DNA from: Sipunculus nudus
Taxonomy: Eukaryota; Annelida; Sipuncula; Golfingiida; Sipunculidae
Direction of reading: 5' to 3'
DNA length: 64,000 bases
Assembly (NCBI GenBank): GCA_026874595.1
Contig: CM049317.1
Span: 59,742,618-59,806,617 of the forward strand
The position numbers and the translations under genes were made by a program. The notes beneath the pieces are model-generated. The model did not search any database and was not told where the DNA came from. It saw only the letters and a program-made list of their open reading frames with translations. Every line of letters starts with the position of its first letter. Within the stretch, counting starts at the first letter, position 1. Below, one piece after another: positions 24,570 to 37,335 of this stretch.

Positions 24570-25546
24570 TTATATCATGTTGGGTTGCCATGGCAAAGAC
24601 CCAACAAAACTGTTATAATAGTGTTTCAGATGCACGCGGACCTGTTTCCCTTCTTTATTCGCCACATTTCCTCCCCTCATATTCTGCATTTCATCCAACA
24701 CAGCTGTCTCTCTCCATGCTCCCGGTATGATTTCTCCCTGTGGCCCGTCTTGATCCAAGTCTTTATTCTGAAGGCCTGGATAGCGATCTCTCATTATGTT
24801 ATGCAAGCAAATGGCTGCGCTATCGATGGTTTCAACTGTCTTTGGGTCCTGGTGCATGGTCGTTATTAGGCACCTCCACCTGTTTGCCAACATGTCAAAA
24901 CCGTTTTCAGCAACATGTCTGCCGCGGGATAGGCGATAATACAGGATTCTCTCGTCGTCTTCCATGTTTCGGTGTGAAAATGGCTTCATCATCCACTGTC
25001 CAAGAGGGAAAGCGTCATCTCCGAGGAGGAAATAGGGTACATCACGGTCATCATTCGGGAGTGGTTCTGGGGCTGGAAATCCTATGTCCCCACTCTCCAA
25101 GGCGGGCTGGAGTGGACCTTGGTTAAACATTTGGCAGACAGATGAGGATCCTGGTGCTCCTACATCTGCCCACATGAACTTATAGTTCCCGTCCACTAGG
25201 GCTAGTAGAACTATACTAAAGTATCCCTTATAATTGTAATACAAGCTCCCAGACCTGCGCGGAAGACGGATGGCGACATGTTTTCCATCTAATGCTCCAC
25301 ATGCATGATGGAAGTTCCATCGACGACCGAATAGTTCAGCTATCTCCATCCATCTGTCTGGGGTCTGTGGGAAGTTGATGACTTCCTCACCATATTCATG
25401 GATGATTGCCTGGCAGACGTGGGGCACAAAGAGGGAGATGGTATTAGATGCAACGCGGAAGCTGTATGACAGGGATTTGTAGCTGTTTCCGGTCGCCATG
25501 TATCTCAACATGATGGCAAGCTTCAATCCTGCCTCAATGGTGTTCT
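24570..25546 (-). pseudogene. PIF/Harbinger nuclease (HARBI1-like, DDE_Tnp_4), catalytic Asp lost
   Basis: The open exon is preceded on the minus strand by a pyrimidine-rich TTTTTACAGACGTAG; reading from AAC gives NTIEAGLKLAIMLRYMATG, the usual start of this domain, so it is an internal exon rather than a complete gene. Counting Leu (TTG at 25526) as residue 1: first Asp at 80 (GALDGKH), Glu at 207 (HVAENGF), but the middle site, normally GSSSDGGIF or similar, reads GSSSVCQMF with Val130 (codon at 25137-25139, GTC in place of an Asp codon). The N-terminal exon is missing or unrecognisable; 26164-26300 is a possible relic. Intact relatives cut at TWA sites in the nucleus. Confidence 0.85.
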
Positions 25547-26163
25547 ACGTCTGTAAAAATAATTTAGAAGACAAATAATAAGTGTAGGAATGATGAAGAT
25601 TATGCTTAATATTACATATAAGTACGATAAATCAGTGGTGTCAATTTTTCTTCCAGGGTGGGAGGATGACTTGCAGAGCAGACCGCCCCCCCCCCCTTCC
25701 TCCATACGCACAAAGACACACACCATTACACACACACACACAGGCACACACCATTACACATACACAAAAGCATACACACATATATATATATACTCACCTT
25801 TTAGCGTCCGTTTGACACGCATTTTAAATATGTATAAACTTAATCACATATCACATTATAGAATATAATGTAGTTTCCAGAATAAGTTAATTCTAATCCA
25901 GGTTTAGATATATTATTTCATAGTAAACTAGTAAATGAAACCAGTCTATAATTCTATTTATTTATATATTCCATTTGTAATATATATTATCTGAATAGTG
26001 GGGGGGGGGATAATTACATTGACCATCCCCCCTGGTCAAAAAGTGGGGGGATATATATCCTATATTGAGTCCCCTGTCATAATTCTGAATTCAGATTGGC
26101 ATTTATTAGAAATAACTACATTTGATCCTTTTGGATATGGGGCGTGACACGCTGTAACAGCCA

Positions 26164-26300
26164 TCATCTACGCTGCCTTTTTACGACCCGTCTCTGCTGC
26201 CGAGCCCTGGTTAAGGCTGCCAAAATAATACTTTGTCGCTCCTGCAGGATCTGGAGCTGTAGACGAACCCAGACCAGTCCGATTCGCTCCGGTGGTAGCG
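26164..26300 (-). pseudogene. Possible N-terminal exon relic of the Harbinger nuclease
   Basis: On the minus strand this reads MALPPERIGLVW, then LQILQERQSIILAALTRARQ and a basic tail. Length, Gln/Arg-rich helix and position upstream of the DDE exon are right for the start of this transposase family. The Trp/Arg-Pro-Trp segment that should follow was not found. Confidence 0.35.
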
Positions 26301-26374
26301 CCATGATTACATACAGGATTATGTAGAACGATCTGGTATCTAGTTCAATATATGGGCGGGCATTGAACATTAAA

Positions 26375-26823
26375 TATTTGCACGACAGCCTTGCGACTGA
26401 TGTAAGATAGGATTATAGTCCTAAGAAAAACCCGCGGCCGTCGCAGGAATAACCTACAACGGTAGAACATTCGTGGGATCGTCATAAGTAGAACGTGCGT
26501 CAATCGTTAGGCAGTCGTAGGAAAGTTCTGCGATTCTTAGGGCCTCAGATTACCAAGAAATCGTACGAAAGTCGAAGGTTTATCGTAATACAGTCGTAAG
26601 GCATCGTAGAACAGACCTACAAGATCGGCCTGACATAAAGGATGACCTACGATGCTGGAAAAATTTTGAACATGTTCAAAATTCTACGATAAGGGTCTAC
26701 GACAGCTTTTTCCGTCGCAAGACGCCTGCATTTCGTACGACACACCCACGACTGTCCTAGGTATTTCCCCAATTTTCTGTCGTAGACCTGTCGTATATGT
26801 GTTGTACGATGGATGTGACTTAG
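26375..26823. promoter_or_regulatory. Right TIR and subterminal TACGAC/GTCGTA array
   Basis: Counterpart of the left array: CTACGA, TCGTAC, GTCGTA and TACGAC words throughout about 450 bp, ending in TGTGACTTAGGCT. Confidence 0.7.
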
Positions 26824-26826
26824 GCT

Positions 26827-27333
26827 TTACCTGTGGGCAATATCCTACAATATATTGGTTAGAGAGTGACAAAGAATTCTCTTTCGGATCATGATTTCAA
26901 GTTGAAGGAGTGTTATAATCAGCCCTTTATAAGAATACTCATATAATACTTCAGACTTTATTCCAAGATGGTGGTGGGACGGTTGCTATAATATGACTGA
27001 CGTGCGACCGACGTACATAACAAAATACATAACAACGAGTGATTCTCAAGACGTGTCGTGTGTGTATGTTAGGGGGGGGGGGGGTGTGTTAGAGAGAGAG
27101 AGAGAGATGGGGAGGGGGATTGGCTGGAGTCCTTCTCAAAGTAAAGCGCAAGTAAACCAACGTATTGATTTCAAAGTTGACATATCAGCATTCTATTTGT
27201 ACAGGACTTCTCAGTGTTAACCTTTTAGAGGCCACCCATGCACATACAGTATAGCAGTCTTAAAATATACCCGCGTGTAACAAAAGTCAATGGGTACATC
27301 ATTGCACAGTTTTTTCTTTGGTATCCAGTTAGA

Positions 27334-27339
<6 letters not shown>
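26827..27339. other. Gene-free stretch
   Basis: A G-run followed by (AG)n lies at 27073-27108. No coding signal is seen. Confidence 0.5.

Positions 27340-27397
<58 letters not shown>
27340..27397. repeat. (TA)n microsatellite
   Basis: Pure TA; source of the Tyr-Ile frames on both strands here. Confidence 0.95.
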
Positions 27398-27399
<2 letters not shown>

Positions 27400-30300
27400 C
27401 TGGTCAAGTATATACAGCAGAATTGTAAACAAGAACATATTAATGGCCAGGTTTTTATTTGGAAAATGACGTACAGAAAAAGGTGAAGGTTCATTCGCTT
27501 AACCTGCAGGTCCTGTACCGCCAATGTTATGTACACAAAGTCGATATCTTATCTTTCGTCAACAAATATTTCAGGAGGCACTATCTGGCACTGTTCGATG
27601 TAAAAAAATGTCCTTGGTTGGCATATATACAAGTGATTGTGCTTGGTGACAGCGTCTCCGCATGACTTCTCGAAGGTTGGGCCCCCTACATAGTCTTTTT
27701 ATATTTGTTCTATAACTGCACCTTCAAGTATGACAGCGACCTCAAGTAAACTGCATGTATTGTTGCCAAATAAGGAATACACGCGGTCTTTCCCATTAGC
27801 ATTGTAGCTCCACCTCACTAGTTGCCCTGGCAAACACGCCAATAGCTTATCGGGAGAAATCTTTCCCGGGAAAGACTCATCGGTTTCACTACTATGTACA
27901 TATGACAACATGAAGTTGCAATAAATAATATAGTCATTTTACTCTTCCACTTTGTTCCCGCTTCATCGTCCTATTATGGCATTAAGACTATTTTCTCATA
28001 GCCATCTATCCGTTGCCAGCAAAACGGACACCATCCCAGCAAGGAGTACCCGGAGCCAACGTTGTTACATTTCGTTTTGACAGTTCCCTGGTCCGGCAAC
28101 ACACGGGCATAGGCCACAGGCTTACACAGAAAGGCCCGACCACCCGCTGGCACAGGGCTCAATTTTACTGCCATCCTAATAAATACCCTGCGTAAATGTA
28201 TACAATGCAGATTTTTTGCTGTCGAGTCTGGGCATTAGGTTCATGTATCGTATTTCTCTTATAAATATATATAGACACGTTTAAAAAGAAACATGTTTAA
28301 CAGTCATCACAAGCATTTCAAAAACATTTCTTGACACGTGTTTCAAACGGCTCAGTTTTAAAACACCATGCAGTGGCTTGAAACACCTGGTTTCGAAACA
28401 TGAAGAACACGTTTTAAACTCAGGTTCGAAACATATTAATTCAAATAGCTCAAGAACATTATTTGCAGTCTGCTATCATGTTAATCACCATATAAACGAA
28501 TGATGAACCATTTGTGAACACTGGGTGAAACAACCTTCCATAAGCTAAACGAAATTACCTGTACATAAAATGACCAACTATTCTCATCTCAATTAGCTTT
28601 TATGTGACTAAACTATTTTGTTTTGGTATTCAATAAAAACAAATAAAGGGTTTCAATTACTGTGATGTATAATATTGAATAAAAATTTAGTCTCAATGCA
28701 ATAATGAAAATAATGTTTGATTATTTTTAAAGAGGAACATTGCATATTTCTGCTGATTTTCGCAATGAAAAGATCAATTAATTATCAAATAATAAAATGA
28801 GAATAACTTTTTTTAAATAAACCTAACAGTATCAAGAAAGGTAAAATAATTATATTATAGCTCTAAATGTAAAGGAATTAATATAAACTACCTGGCCAAC
28901 AAAAGTAATTTCAGAGTACATTTACAGTGGAACCTGGGTATTATATGTAAGAACACCTCGTAGCACTTAATTCACTCTTGGCACTCTTTATTCACAAGTC
29001 AGGAAATATTCTACAAATGGTAACAAAGGGAACTTGCTTTTAATGAACAATGCCTAAACTCTAAATGCTTAATTTCGACAAAATAAAGCAGCTAAGGATT
29101 CTATTAGTTTAAACCTTTAAACATGCATATATTTGCTTGCAATGAGTGATGTCTACATCAAGCAAATATCTTCTACAGAAAATGTTCTTGAAAGGTGCAA
29201 TTAGTGTGTATCGTTATAAACTGCGGCAGGTCTTTAAAGAACCTCCCCCCCCCCCCCCCCCCTGAGTGCGGCAGCGTTGCAATCGCGACACAAATATAAA
29301 CTAGTGTTTTGCACTTACGACACATGAAAGGTCCATGGGGACATCATATCTACCTAACCTAATTGTATAAAAGTTACAAACCGGCCGCGTAATGCCGGGT
29401 CTTGAAATGTCTGCTTGGTCTACACGGCTTGTTGTTGTTTCCCCAAGCACAAACTAACCCAGTTTGAAAATGACGAAATAACCGTTCAAATTGGCAAAGT
29501 CTATGGTAAATGCCGATAATCCCGTCTTGCACCCGGTTCCGTTTTTAGCATACAAGGTTCAAAGTCTCGACAAATATGTCAGATACATGTTTTTTTTCTG
29601 GCGGAGTTAAATAAAATTAGACACCTTTGATAGATATGTTAAATTAATGATCTATTGATATAATCCAATGGTTTCCACATCATATAGTTTTTTTTATGCT
29701 ACAAATATTCTATACCAATATATTCACTTTTCCATAGCACCTGACTTCTTTTATACATGCTAAAATATGGAAAATATTCCTAAACCCCCAGCAAATTGCA
29801 AGGGTTTGTTTTATGGCGAATATTCTGTACTATAGGATCCGCTTAGCCATATATCTATGGTTTAAGGAAATTAGACTTCCAGAAATTAGTTGTAATTTGG
29901 TATATAAGTTTTGGACCTGTAAATCCATTAAAAAACCTCTCTATGATAAAACACAAATGTTTTATGGAAATGTGCAAATAATAAGCGGCCATTTTGGACG
30001 CTATCTTGGATTTGGAAAAAAACATGAGACGATTCCAGTGGATTTATGTTTGTAAAACTGATAGCAGATAACAAAATCACAACTCCATATTAAAAAATTA
30101 ATGGTTTAGGGCCATTTAAGGGTCTTGCTGCCACTTTAGACGCCATCATAGATTTTCCAGTTACATGACTACGAAGTGATGTTTTTACCATAAAACAATT
30201 TCTTGCAGTCTTTTCAGGGTTGTTCATTGTTTTACCTATTTTGTCACTGTCACTTTGGATTTGTACTTAAAATGTAGTTAATTTAATGCATATCATATTT

Positions 30301-30769
30301 TCAGGGTGCTGTTAATATAGCCGTATACAGTCTCCGACACAAACGCACTTAGTAATCACATTGTATATACTCAGTTTAAATTAAAATATAGTCCATCTTC
30401 AAGGAGTAATGTTACTGAAAACTTCTTCCACTGAAAATAGAGCAGATTCATTGTGAGATTATTTGTATGAAGCACTTAGTGGGGTCATTATTCACTCATT
30501 GGGTTGTTTATTGACATTCATATTTGAATGGCTGAGAGATGGACTATGATTTTTCACCAGACGGATGGACTTCAGACAAATGGTAATCGCTAAAGCCCAT
30601 ATGAATTAGTCAACTAAGCTAAATTCATAGCGCCCCCTACCGCGCATCAAATGATCTGCCCTTAGTAAACTATCAGTATATCAGATGCTTATCACGTATT
30701 GATTCCATACTAGAATAAGAAAATGGGTTTTAGCTACCCAAAGTGATGATAATGCCTTATAACCAGATG
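27398..30769. other. Gene-free stretch
   Basis: A moderately GC-rich island at about 27950-28195 has overlapping open frames on both strands but no domain, start or splice context I can support. A C16 run is at 29248-29263. The rest is AT-rich with no recognised structure. Confidence 0.5.
30530..30640. repeat. Tail fragment of dispersed repeat family C
   Basis: Reads GACGGATGGACTTCAGACAA, then ATGGTAATCGCTAAAGCCCA. This matches the tail of family C seen complete at 33650-33740. Confidence 0.5.
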
Positions 30770-31066
30770 TAGATCTCACCTGATTCTATGTGCTTACCTT
30801 TCAACTGACCCTCAGTTATAAATTTTGTCTTGCAACTTTGTAACTCCCCAACGACAAAAATTACCAATGGTTGATAGTGATGTAATTTCATTCCCTTCTA
30901 TAACTTCAGCAGGCAACACAAAATAAAAAAGAAAATGTAGCATCATTGCCTGTCATTTTGAATGTCTCCCGCCCATTGCACAAAATAGACAAACATTACG
31001 CCCGTTATGACCCAAATCGCACTAGAAATCCTGTACAACATGTTTTAAACATGTTAAGTCCCTTTT
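30770..31066 (+). repeat. Direct duplication, copy 1
   Basis: About 297 bp beginning ATCTCACCTGATTCTATGTG and repeated at 31208-31507 with few differences. The offset is about 440 bp, with 141 bp of unrelated spacer. Confidence 0.9.
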
Positions 31067-31207
31067 TAGGGTTTCAACAACGCAACATCTTCACAACCTG
31101 CTTATATGGTGTTTTGAAACATGATTATTTCAGTGAAATAATAGCAAAACCTAGGACCGTAAGTTCAGAATTCATTCTAGTTTTTGAGTCAAAACCATGG
31201 TCGACGG

Positions 31208-31507
31208 TGATCTCACCTGATTCTATGTGCTTACCTTTCAACTGACCCTCAGTTATAAATTTTATTTGTCTTACAACTTTGTAACTCCCCAACGACAAAA
31301 ATTACCAATGGTTGATAGTGATGTAATTTCATTCTCTTCTATTACTTCAGCAGGCAACACAAAATGAAAAAAAGATGTAGCATCATTGCCTGTCATTTTG
31401 TATGTCTCCCGCCCATTTCACAACATAGACAAACATTACGCCCGTTACGACTTAAATCGCACTAGAAATCCTGTAAAACATGTTTTAAACATGTTAAGCC
31501 CTTTTTT
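31208..31507 (+). repeat. Direct duplication, copy 2
   Basis: Matches copy 1 from ATCTCACCTGATTCTATGTG to AAACATGTTAAG, with small changes such as an extra ATTT near 31263. It may represent a tandem duplication of about 440 bp or the repeated ends of an element; no LTR-like termini are seen. Confidence 0.9.
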
Positions 31508-31574
31508 ATGGTATGTAGGTATGTTTTATAGACCCTGGTATGTAGAGACACAGCGATGTTCTTCTAGATGATTT

Positions 31575-32131
31575 CTGTAACGCGTGTTTACTGAGTATTA
31601 TGTTAGATCCTTTAGACTGTTGGAGAAGTGGAAAATTCTCGGTTTGGGGTGAAAAGTTATAAATAAGGGGCATTGTTCTAGAGCCGAGAGAGAGGTGAGA
31701 GAATATTCCATCGGACATGTGGGACCTGTCCGATTATCCAGTAATTTCAGGGATTCTACTATTACTAACCTATATAATTTGGTGCTGCCTGCCTCAAGTT
31801 TACTTTCTGGATTGTTACAAGAGCTTTACATTGGACTGTTATTCTCCGGGAGATTTGTGTGGACTTTTCATCCGGCATATACATTTAAAAGGACTTATCG
31901 TTGTGACAGTGGTGGTATCCAGGTACTGTGCACTTTGTTTATTTTATTGTGTGATTGTATTGATTTGTTGTTATACCGCTGTTTTACTGTGTAATTGTAT
32001 TGATTGAGTGTATTGTAATGTTAGGGTTGTTTTAAGAACAAATTATAGGTATTTGTTAACAGAAAAACCACTAAAAACCACTGACTTCTTTATTCATTCC
32101 CGTACACATTTCACGCTGCCTAGTGTTACAG
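31575..32131 (+). mobile_element. Possible solo LTR (Ty3/gypsy style)
   Basis: Begins TGTAACGCGTG and ends GTGTTACA, giving short TGTAAC/GTTACA inverted ends. Inside is a TATAAATA box (about 31659) followed by GAGCCGAGAGAGAGGTGAGAG. This layout resembles molluscan gypsy LTRs. No second LTR, primer-binding site or convincing target duplication was found, and another GTAACA end at about 32209 is possible. Confidence 0.35.
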
Positions 32132-32329
32132 AATCTGATGTTTTATGTCCTTGGCAAAATTTGTGTTCATCACGCATATGTGCTCTGTTGATATTAGGTT
32201 CCGTAACAATGTATAGTACAAGATGCTAAGACACCGCTGCAAGACTGATGACGATGAGTTGTTTTATCGCATTGTAAAATAAAAATATACATGTATATAT
32301 ATATATATCAAATTACGCCTATGATGAGT

Positions 32330-33745
32330 AACATATGGCCCATGGGCCATGACTAGCAGCTGAGTTGACATGTATTATAAGAATCCAGTTACCTAATTTC
32401 AGGATTCAAAGGTGACTTGCCAAGGACCTCCCTTGATTTTACAATGGAAAGTTCCAAGTAAAATGGATACAATTTTTACCCTGTTTGTCTGGGTGCTTAG
32501 ATTCATATTATCTGCCCATAGCTCACAGAATATAGCTTATTAGGTCTCAATGGCTTAGTTTTAAGTTTCCAAGGAGATTTTTCCAACACCTACATGGATG
32601 TTGCGTTAGAATATTCTAGGCATAACAGTTACAACTTGTATCCCGTTTGACTTTCTGGGTGCTCAAAATAATGTTTTCGGTCTCCAGCTAGCACAATATA
32701 GTTCACCATGACCTAATTTCAGGTTTTCAAGAAGGACATTTGCCTTGGATCTCCTTAGGCTCCATCTCACTGTCTTGGTCCTAAAAATCATGTTTCAGAT
32801 CTGAGGACGCAAATTTTAGGTCACTAGGACTTAATTTCAGGTTTCAAAGAAGATTTGCCTGGATGCTGCTTTAGAAGATCCTAGGCTTACGATTATTTGT
32901 ATATTAGATTGATAAACGTTATAAGATTCATTAGTTATTGAGATTCTTAACAAGTGCATGGGCCGTGACGCTCAACTGAATTCAAGGAACCTTGAACAAT
33001 GGTTAACATGACTCCAAGAGTGCTCAAAATCATGCATAGACCTTAGATATAGGTTACAGTAACCTTATTCAACATCCAACTGCTACCCTTTGTGCCCATC
33101 TGACTAATAAAGTTTTAAAATCATGTACTTACACACAACTAGCTTGAAAAATATAGGTCACAGTGAATTTTTTTCAGGTTTCCAAGAAATTTTACAGGAA
33201 CCCCCTCTGGATCTTACTCAAATACGAAATTTCTAGGTCTGTAACAGTTCATGCAAATCTGTTCCATAAGGTGCTCAAATCATGTTCTTTCACATATCTT
33301 GCAGAACAAAGGTCACAATGTCCTTCCTTCATGTTTCGAAGGGGATTTGCCTAAGACCTCCCTAGAGGTAAAAATTGGGTGGAAAAATACAGGTAACGTA
33401 AAAGTCTGATGAAACACACCATGATAAATATGCAATCAAAGAAACATGGCTATCAATGCATAAGTTATTCAGATACTGGAACTTTTGTATCAAAATTTTA
33501 ATTATTATAGGGGGTACTTAGGAGCCACCTAGCTCGGAGAATAAGGGACCATATTTCAGGTTTCCATGAAGGTTTTTCATGGATCTCCCTGGATCTCAGA
33601 AAAGAAGATCCTAGGTCTAGTGGTTACGATTTGTGTCCTGTTAAAGGTAGGAGAGACAGATGGACCGACAGACAGACAGACGACGAACAAAGAGTAATCG
33701 CTATAGCTCAGATGACTTTAAGTCAGCTGAGCTAAAAATGGTCTG
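32330..33745 (+). repeat. Dispersed repeat family C, long copy
   Basis: Starts near GGCCCATGGGCCATGACTAG and ends with a GACAGACAGACAGACGACG tract followed by AAAGAGTAATCGCTATAGCTC. Between these are internally repeated phrases (ATTTCAGGTTTCCAAG, GGATCTCCCTGGATCT, GATCCTAGGTC, GTTACGATTTGTGTCC). Partial copies lie near 43487, 47270-47510, 50440-51715 and 51725-53050. No protein is encoded; class unknown. Confidence 0.7.
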
Positions 33746-35284
33746 AAAACAGTGTAAAATGTGTATGGAGATCTCAATACATTTGAAAGCTTTAACTTCA
33801 TTCATTAAAGATCGAGTCCATATAAAATACTCTCTCTGCACTGATCGTAGATTATCACTGATGATAAACCGTCAAACGGCATGATTTAAACTTGGTCAAG
33901 GACAAAGTTACTCTGACAACAGTGCAATTCAGACAGCAGTGCCGTCAGGGGGATAAAAGGTCAAGGGTCAAGGGTTATAAAATTTCCATTTGACCCTGCT
34001 GTTGATCCTACTGTCACTTGACCTGAATCTGCGTCTTAAATATACAAAACAATTTTTTTTCTAATTCAAGTATCAGCATGAATGTATAGGAAATTCTGTC
34101 CCTAACGAGTAAATATATTCTCAGTAACACAAACAGCATCCCCTCCCAGAAAGAATTTTACTGACAAAGAAATATGTTTGGATAAAGGAGAGTATAAAAA
34201 TGCTTTCTCCTTAGATAATCGTAGAAAACTGTAAAATTATCTTAAAATATAAATTTAATTTCAAAATTTCATAAGTAAATTTCTGTTTACATATATATTT
34301 TACATATATATTTACGGTCAGTGGCCCCCTGGGAATTTATGTTTGTATACGACATATATGTAAAACATATGTGTGGTTGTGTGTGTGAATTTTGGTGAGG
34401 CATTAGGCATCATTTCACACTCAGCAGCATCAGATTAATAGCTTCAATGGTGACCACTATTTCCGCCAAATTTATTGAAAAAAATAACCACCGATAATCC
34501 AAATAAATGATTTAGAACTGAATACAAAATGAGTAAAAATATTATATCGAACTTGTAAACTGGAGCTTGTATTAAAATCTATATATAAATATAATGTCAG
34601 CCTGGAGACAGTAGTCAAAACAACAGATTATGGTCAGTAGCGTCGTTTACCAGTGGCGGATCAAGAGGACCCCCCCCCCCCCCTTGAGACTATAATACCT
34701 CTCATGGCCTATTTCTTTTCCATTCATTGGTTAATGTTTTTCATTTGCATATTTCTTTTTATTTATGAGCAATTAGATTATTAATTTACTTAACTTATTC
34801 AAGTTATTTTAAGTTCATTCATAAGTTTAGGATATTAATTGACAGCTGTGCGTTTACTCCCTTGGAAAGCATCCGACTGTTTCTATAATGAGAGAGGTCT
34901 GCATGTTCGTTATTATACTCTACTGGGTCACAAGACTAAGGAAACCACTGAATCGTATTTTTTTTGTGAGTGAGGCACGGCCTTCCTGTAAGCCGTTGGA
35001 ATGCATGCCTTGGTAGGGATCGACCGTGAAAATCCCATGGCTGCTCTGCTTTTAAGCACCTAAATAACACGTCACGTTTACTGTGCCACGTCAGTATTTT
35101 TAAGTAAATAATAATTTTGGACCATTCTTTCCTTGACTCTTAACAAAATAGTAAAAAAAAATCTTCTATTTTATATCAGTATCATTTGCATGACCAAGGA
35201 CAAATACTCACACTTAAAGGATATAAAAAGAAAAATATATCCAAAAATTAAATAAGTTATATATAAACAAGCAAAAGCATATTA

Positions 35285-35329
<45 letters not shown>

Positions 35330-36949
35330 AATACAGAAGGTCAGAGTTACAGCCGACATGGATAGAAATTGTTTCTGTATTTCATTTGAATCAATTTAAT
35401 GACATTGGCAGTTGTACATTTATTATGTACCGTCTTTCTTGGCTTTCAAAAAGCCTTTGATAAACAGGACTCAAAAAAGGGTACGCGGCTTTTCAAATGT
35501 TGACTTAATGAACATAGGCCCATTTAGATAGATACTTTATTTATTATAGTGTCTTGTACAATATTTTTAAAACAAGGTACCAACCTCAGCAGGGTTTATA
35601 AGACACTCCATAACCACAAATTAAATTAAACTTAAGTGTGAAAGTCTAACATCCCATGCTGTCACGAAATATTCGCACATCTGTTTAGAATGATTTCATT
35701 AAAAATATACACATTTTTCCTGCACAGCCATGTTATTGAAATCATAATTCTCGGGACAAACACTATTATAGGGTAATGTTTGAGGAACATTACATATAAT
35801 GGCATACAAAATGAACCTCATCCTCGACCTCGCTATCATTACAATATTGACAAATTCTTTCGTTAGCTTTAAGCTTTCGTAATTTACCAGTAGGAGAATC
35901 ATAAATTTTCTGGAAGCGGCCAGTTTTACTTTTAAAGGCAATTAAACACATCTTAATTGAGCCATCAGAGACCTCTTATGTCTAGAAAAATTCATTTTCA
36001 AATATGATTCTGTTTCTTTATTATTTTTTTATAATTTTAAAAGTCCTTAGCTTTGGCTTATAATTTATATTTGTAATCCATTTTTTCCTTTTTACAAAAA
36101 TCCAATTTTTTCCTTGGCTTCATTTACTGAACAGATCTCTTAATTTTCGAAAATTGTTAACATATTTATATTATCAAGGATTTTTGCCACATCAGCAGAC
36201 AAACTATTTTTCTTACTGCGATAGTCCCAACCAAAAATGTTAGGCCCATATATCTGACCCAGCATGCACTATGTTAATAGATAGCTGAAACTGTGTCGCT
36301 CTGTGTTTTGCCAACACACCCTAAACGCTGTCCATGTGAATACATAATTATGCCGGTATATCGAACGCACACTACGTTTTAGTTACCTAACACATCCTTG
36401 ACAGGTAATAAAGCGAAAGTACACCGGCTGTGTTGATCGTCATGGCACGAGGTCATTCATATTAACAGGATCAGTCAGTACATATCTATGTAGGCCACCC
36501 ACACACGAAATGGCCACATCAACGCTTCCAGTCCTAAAAAATAACAAAACAAAAACATCTTACGTGTCGCAAAGGTGGATGGGTACATGTATACATTGGT
36601 GGATTTAGGGGGCACCCCCATTTCAACCTTACAAACTTGGGAAGCGGGTAACAATCCCCTTTTACCAAAAAAGAGTCGTGTTTTGCCTCATCATTTGGAT
36701 CTTTATCTTATTGTTGTTTCTGTATTTCATTTGAATAAGTTTCATGACATGGGTATTCAGGTTTTGAGAATAGAGAAATACAAGGCATAATTTGATTTAG
36801 GTAAATATTTGTTTAGAGTAAGAAAATACTTCACAAAATAATATTTCGTGAAGTAATACTTTAAATTAACACACTGTCTGAACACTTTAATTTATGTTTA
36901 ATTGAAAATGGTTAATATATACATGCTATTATAGTGGTTATAAGTGTTA
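33746..36949. other. Gene-free stretch
   Basis: Contains family B copy 2 (about 34380-34540), a CAGTGGCGGATC-C-run motif at about 34652-34684 and a (TA)n tract at 35289-35327. An open frame at 35699-35941 (minus) has no supporting features. Confidence 0.5.
34380..34540 (+). repeat. Dispersed repeat family B, copy 2
   Basis: Shares GAGGCATTAGGCAT, TCAGCAGCAT, AATGGTGACCACTATTTCCG and GATTTAGAACTGAA with 6060-6180 and 7118-7135. Confidence 0.65.
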
Positions 36950-37335
36950 TTCTTTTCTACGACATGATTGCTAATCTTTAAACAAATTTACACATACTGA
37001 CAGACAGTGATGGCAAACTTCCTTATCTACGACATGTATGTTATATATCCTTTTACATTATAAATCTACACATATTGACAGAAATGGATGGCAAACTTTC
37101 TTTTCTAAGACATGAATGTTAGATATCCTTTAACATAAATTTACACATATTGACAGAAATTGATGGCAAATTTTCTTTTCAACGACATGTATGTTATATA
37201 TCTCTAACAAAAATTTACACATATTGACAGAAATTGAGGGCAAACTTTCTTTTTTACGACATGGATGTTATATACCTTTTAACATAAATTGACACATATT
37301 GGCAGAATTGATGGCAAATTTTCATCTATTTAAAT
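36950..37335 (+). repeat. 75-bp tandem repeat, five units
   Basis: Units of 74-78 bp with TTTACACATATTGACAGAAA, GATGGCAAACTTTC and TACGACATGTATGTTATAT. Unit starts are near 36953, 37030, 37108, 37182 and 37256. Confidence 0.9.

Larger units (their letters stand above)
20604..26823. mobile_element. Decayed PIF/Harbinger DNA transposon
   Basis: Terminal inverted repeats start AGCCTAAGTCACA (left, from 20604) and match TGTGACTTAGGCT (right, to 26823). Inner matches include AGGTCTACGACAG near 20653 and its complement near 26780. Flanks are TAA (left) and TTA (right), one base apart, near the TWA duplication usual for PIF/Harbinger. Inside are the two genes of the superfamily, convergently placed: a MADF/Myb-like protein on + (21053-23403) and a DDE_Tnp_4 nuclease on - (24570-25546). 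Both are damaged, so this copy could move only with proteins from elsewhere. Confidence 0.85.

Noticed and set aside
27950-28195. GC-richer island with open frames on both strands, considered as an exon
   Set aside because: No recognisable domain, and no start or splice signals in a consistent frame.
31695-32007. Overlapping hydrophobic open frames as a membrane protein gene
   Set aside because: Two frames overlap, neither has a good start context, and they lie in LTR-like sequence.
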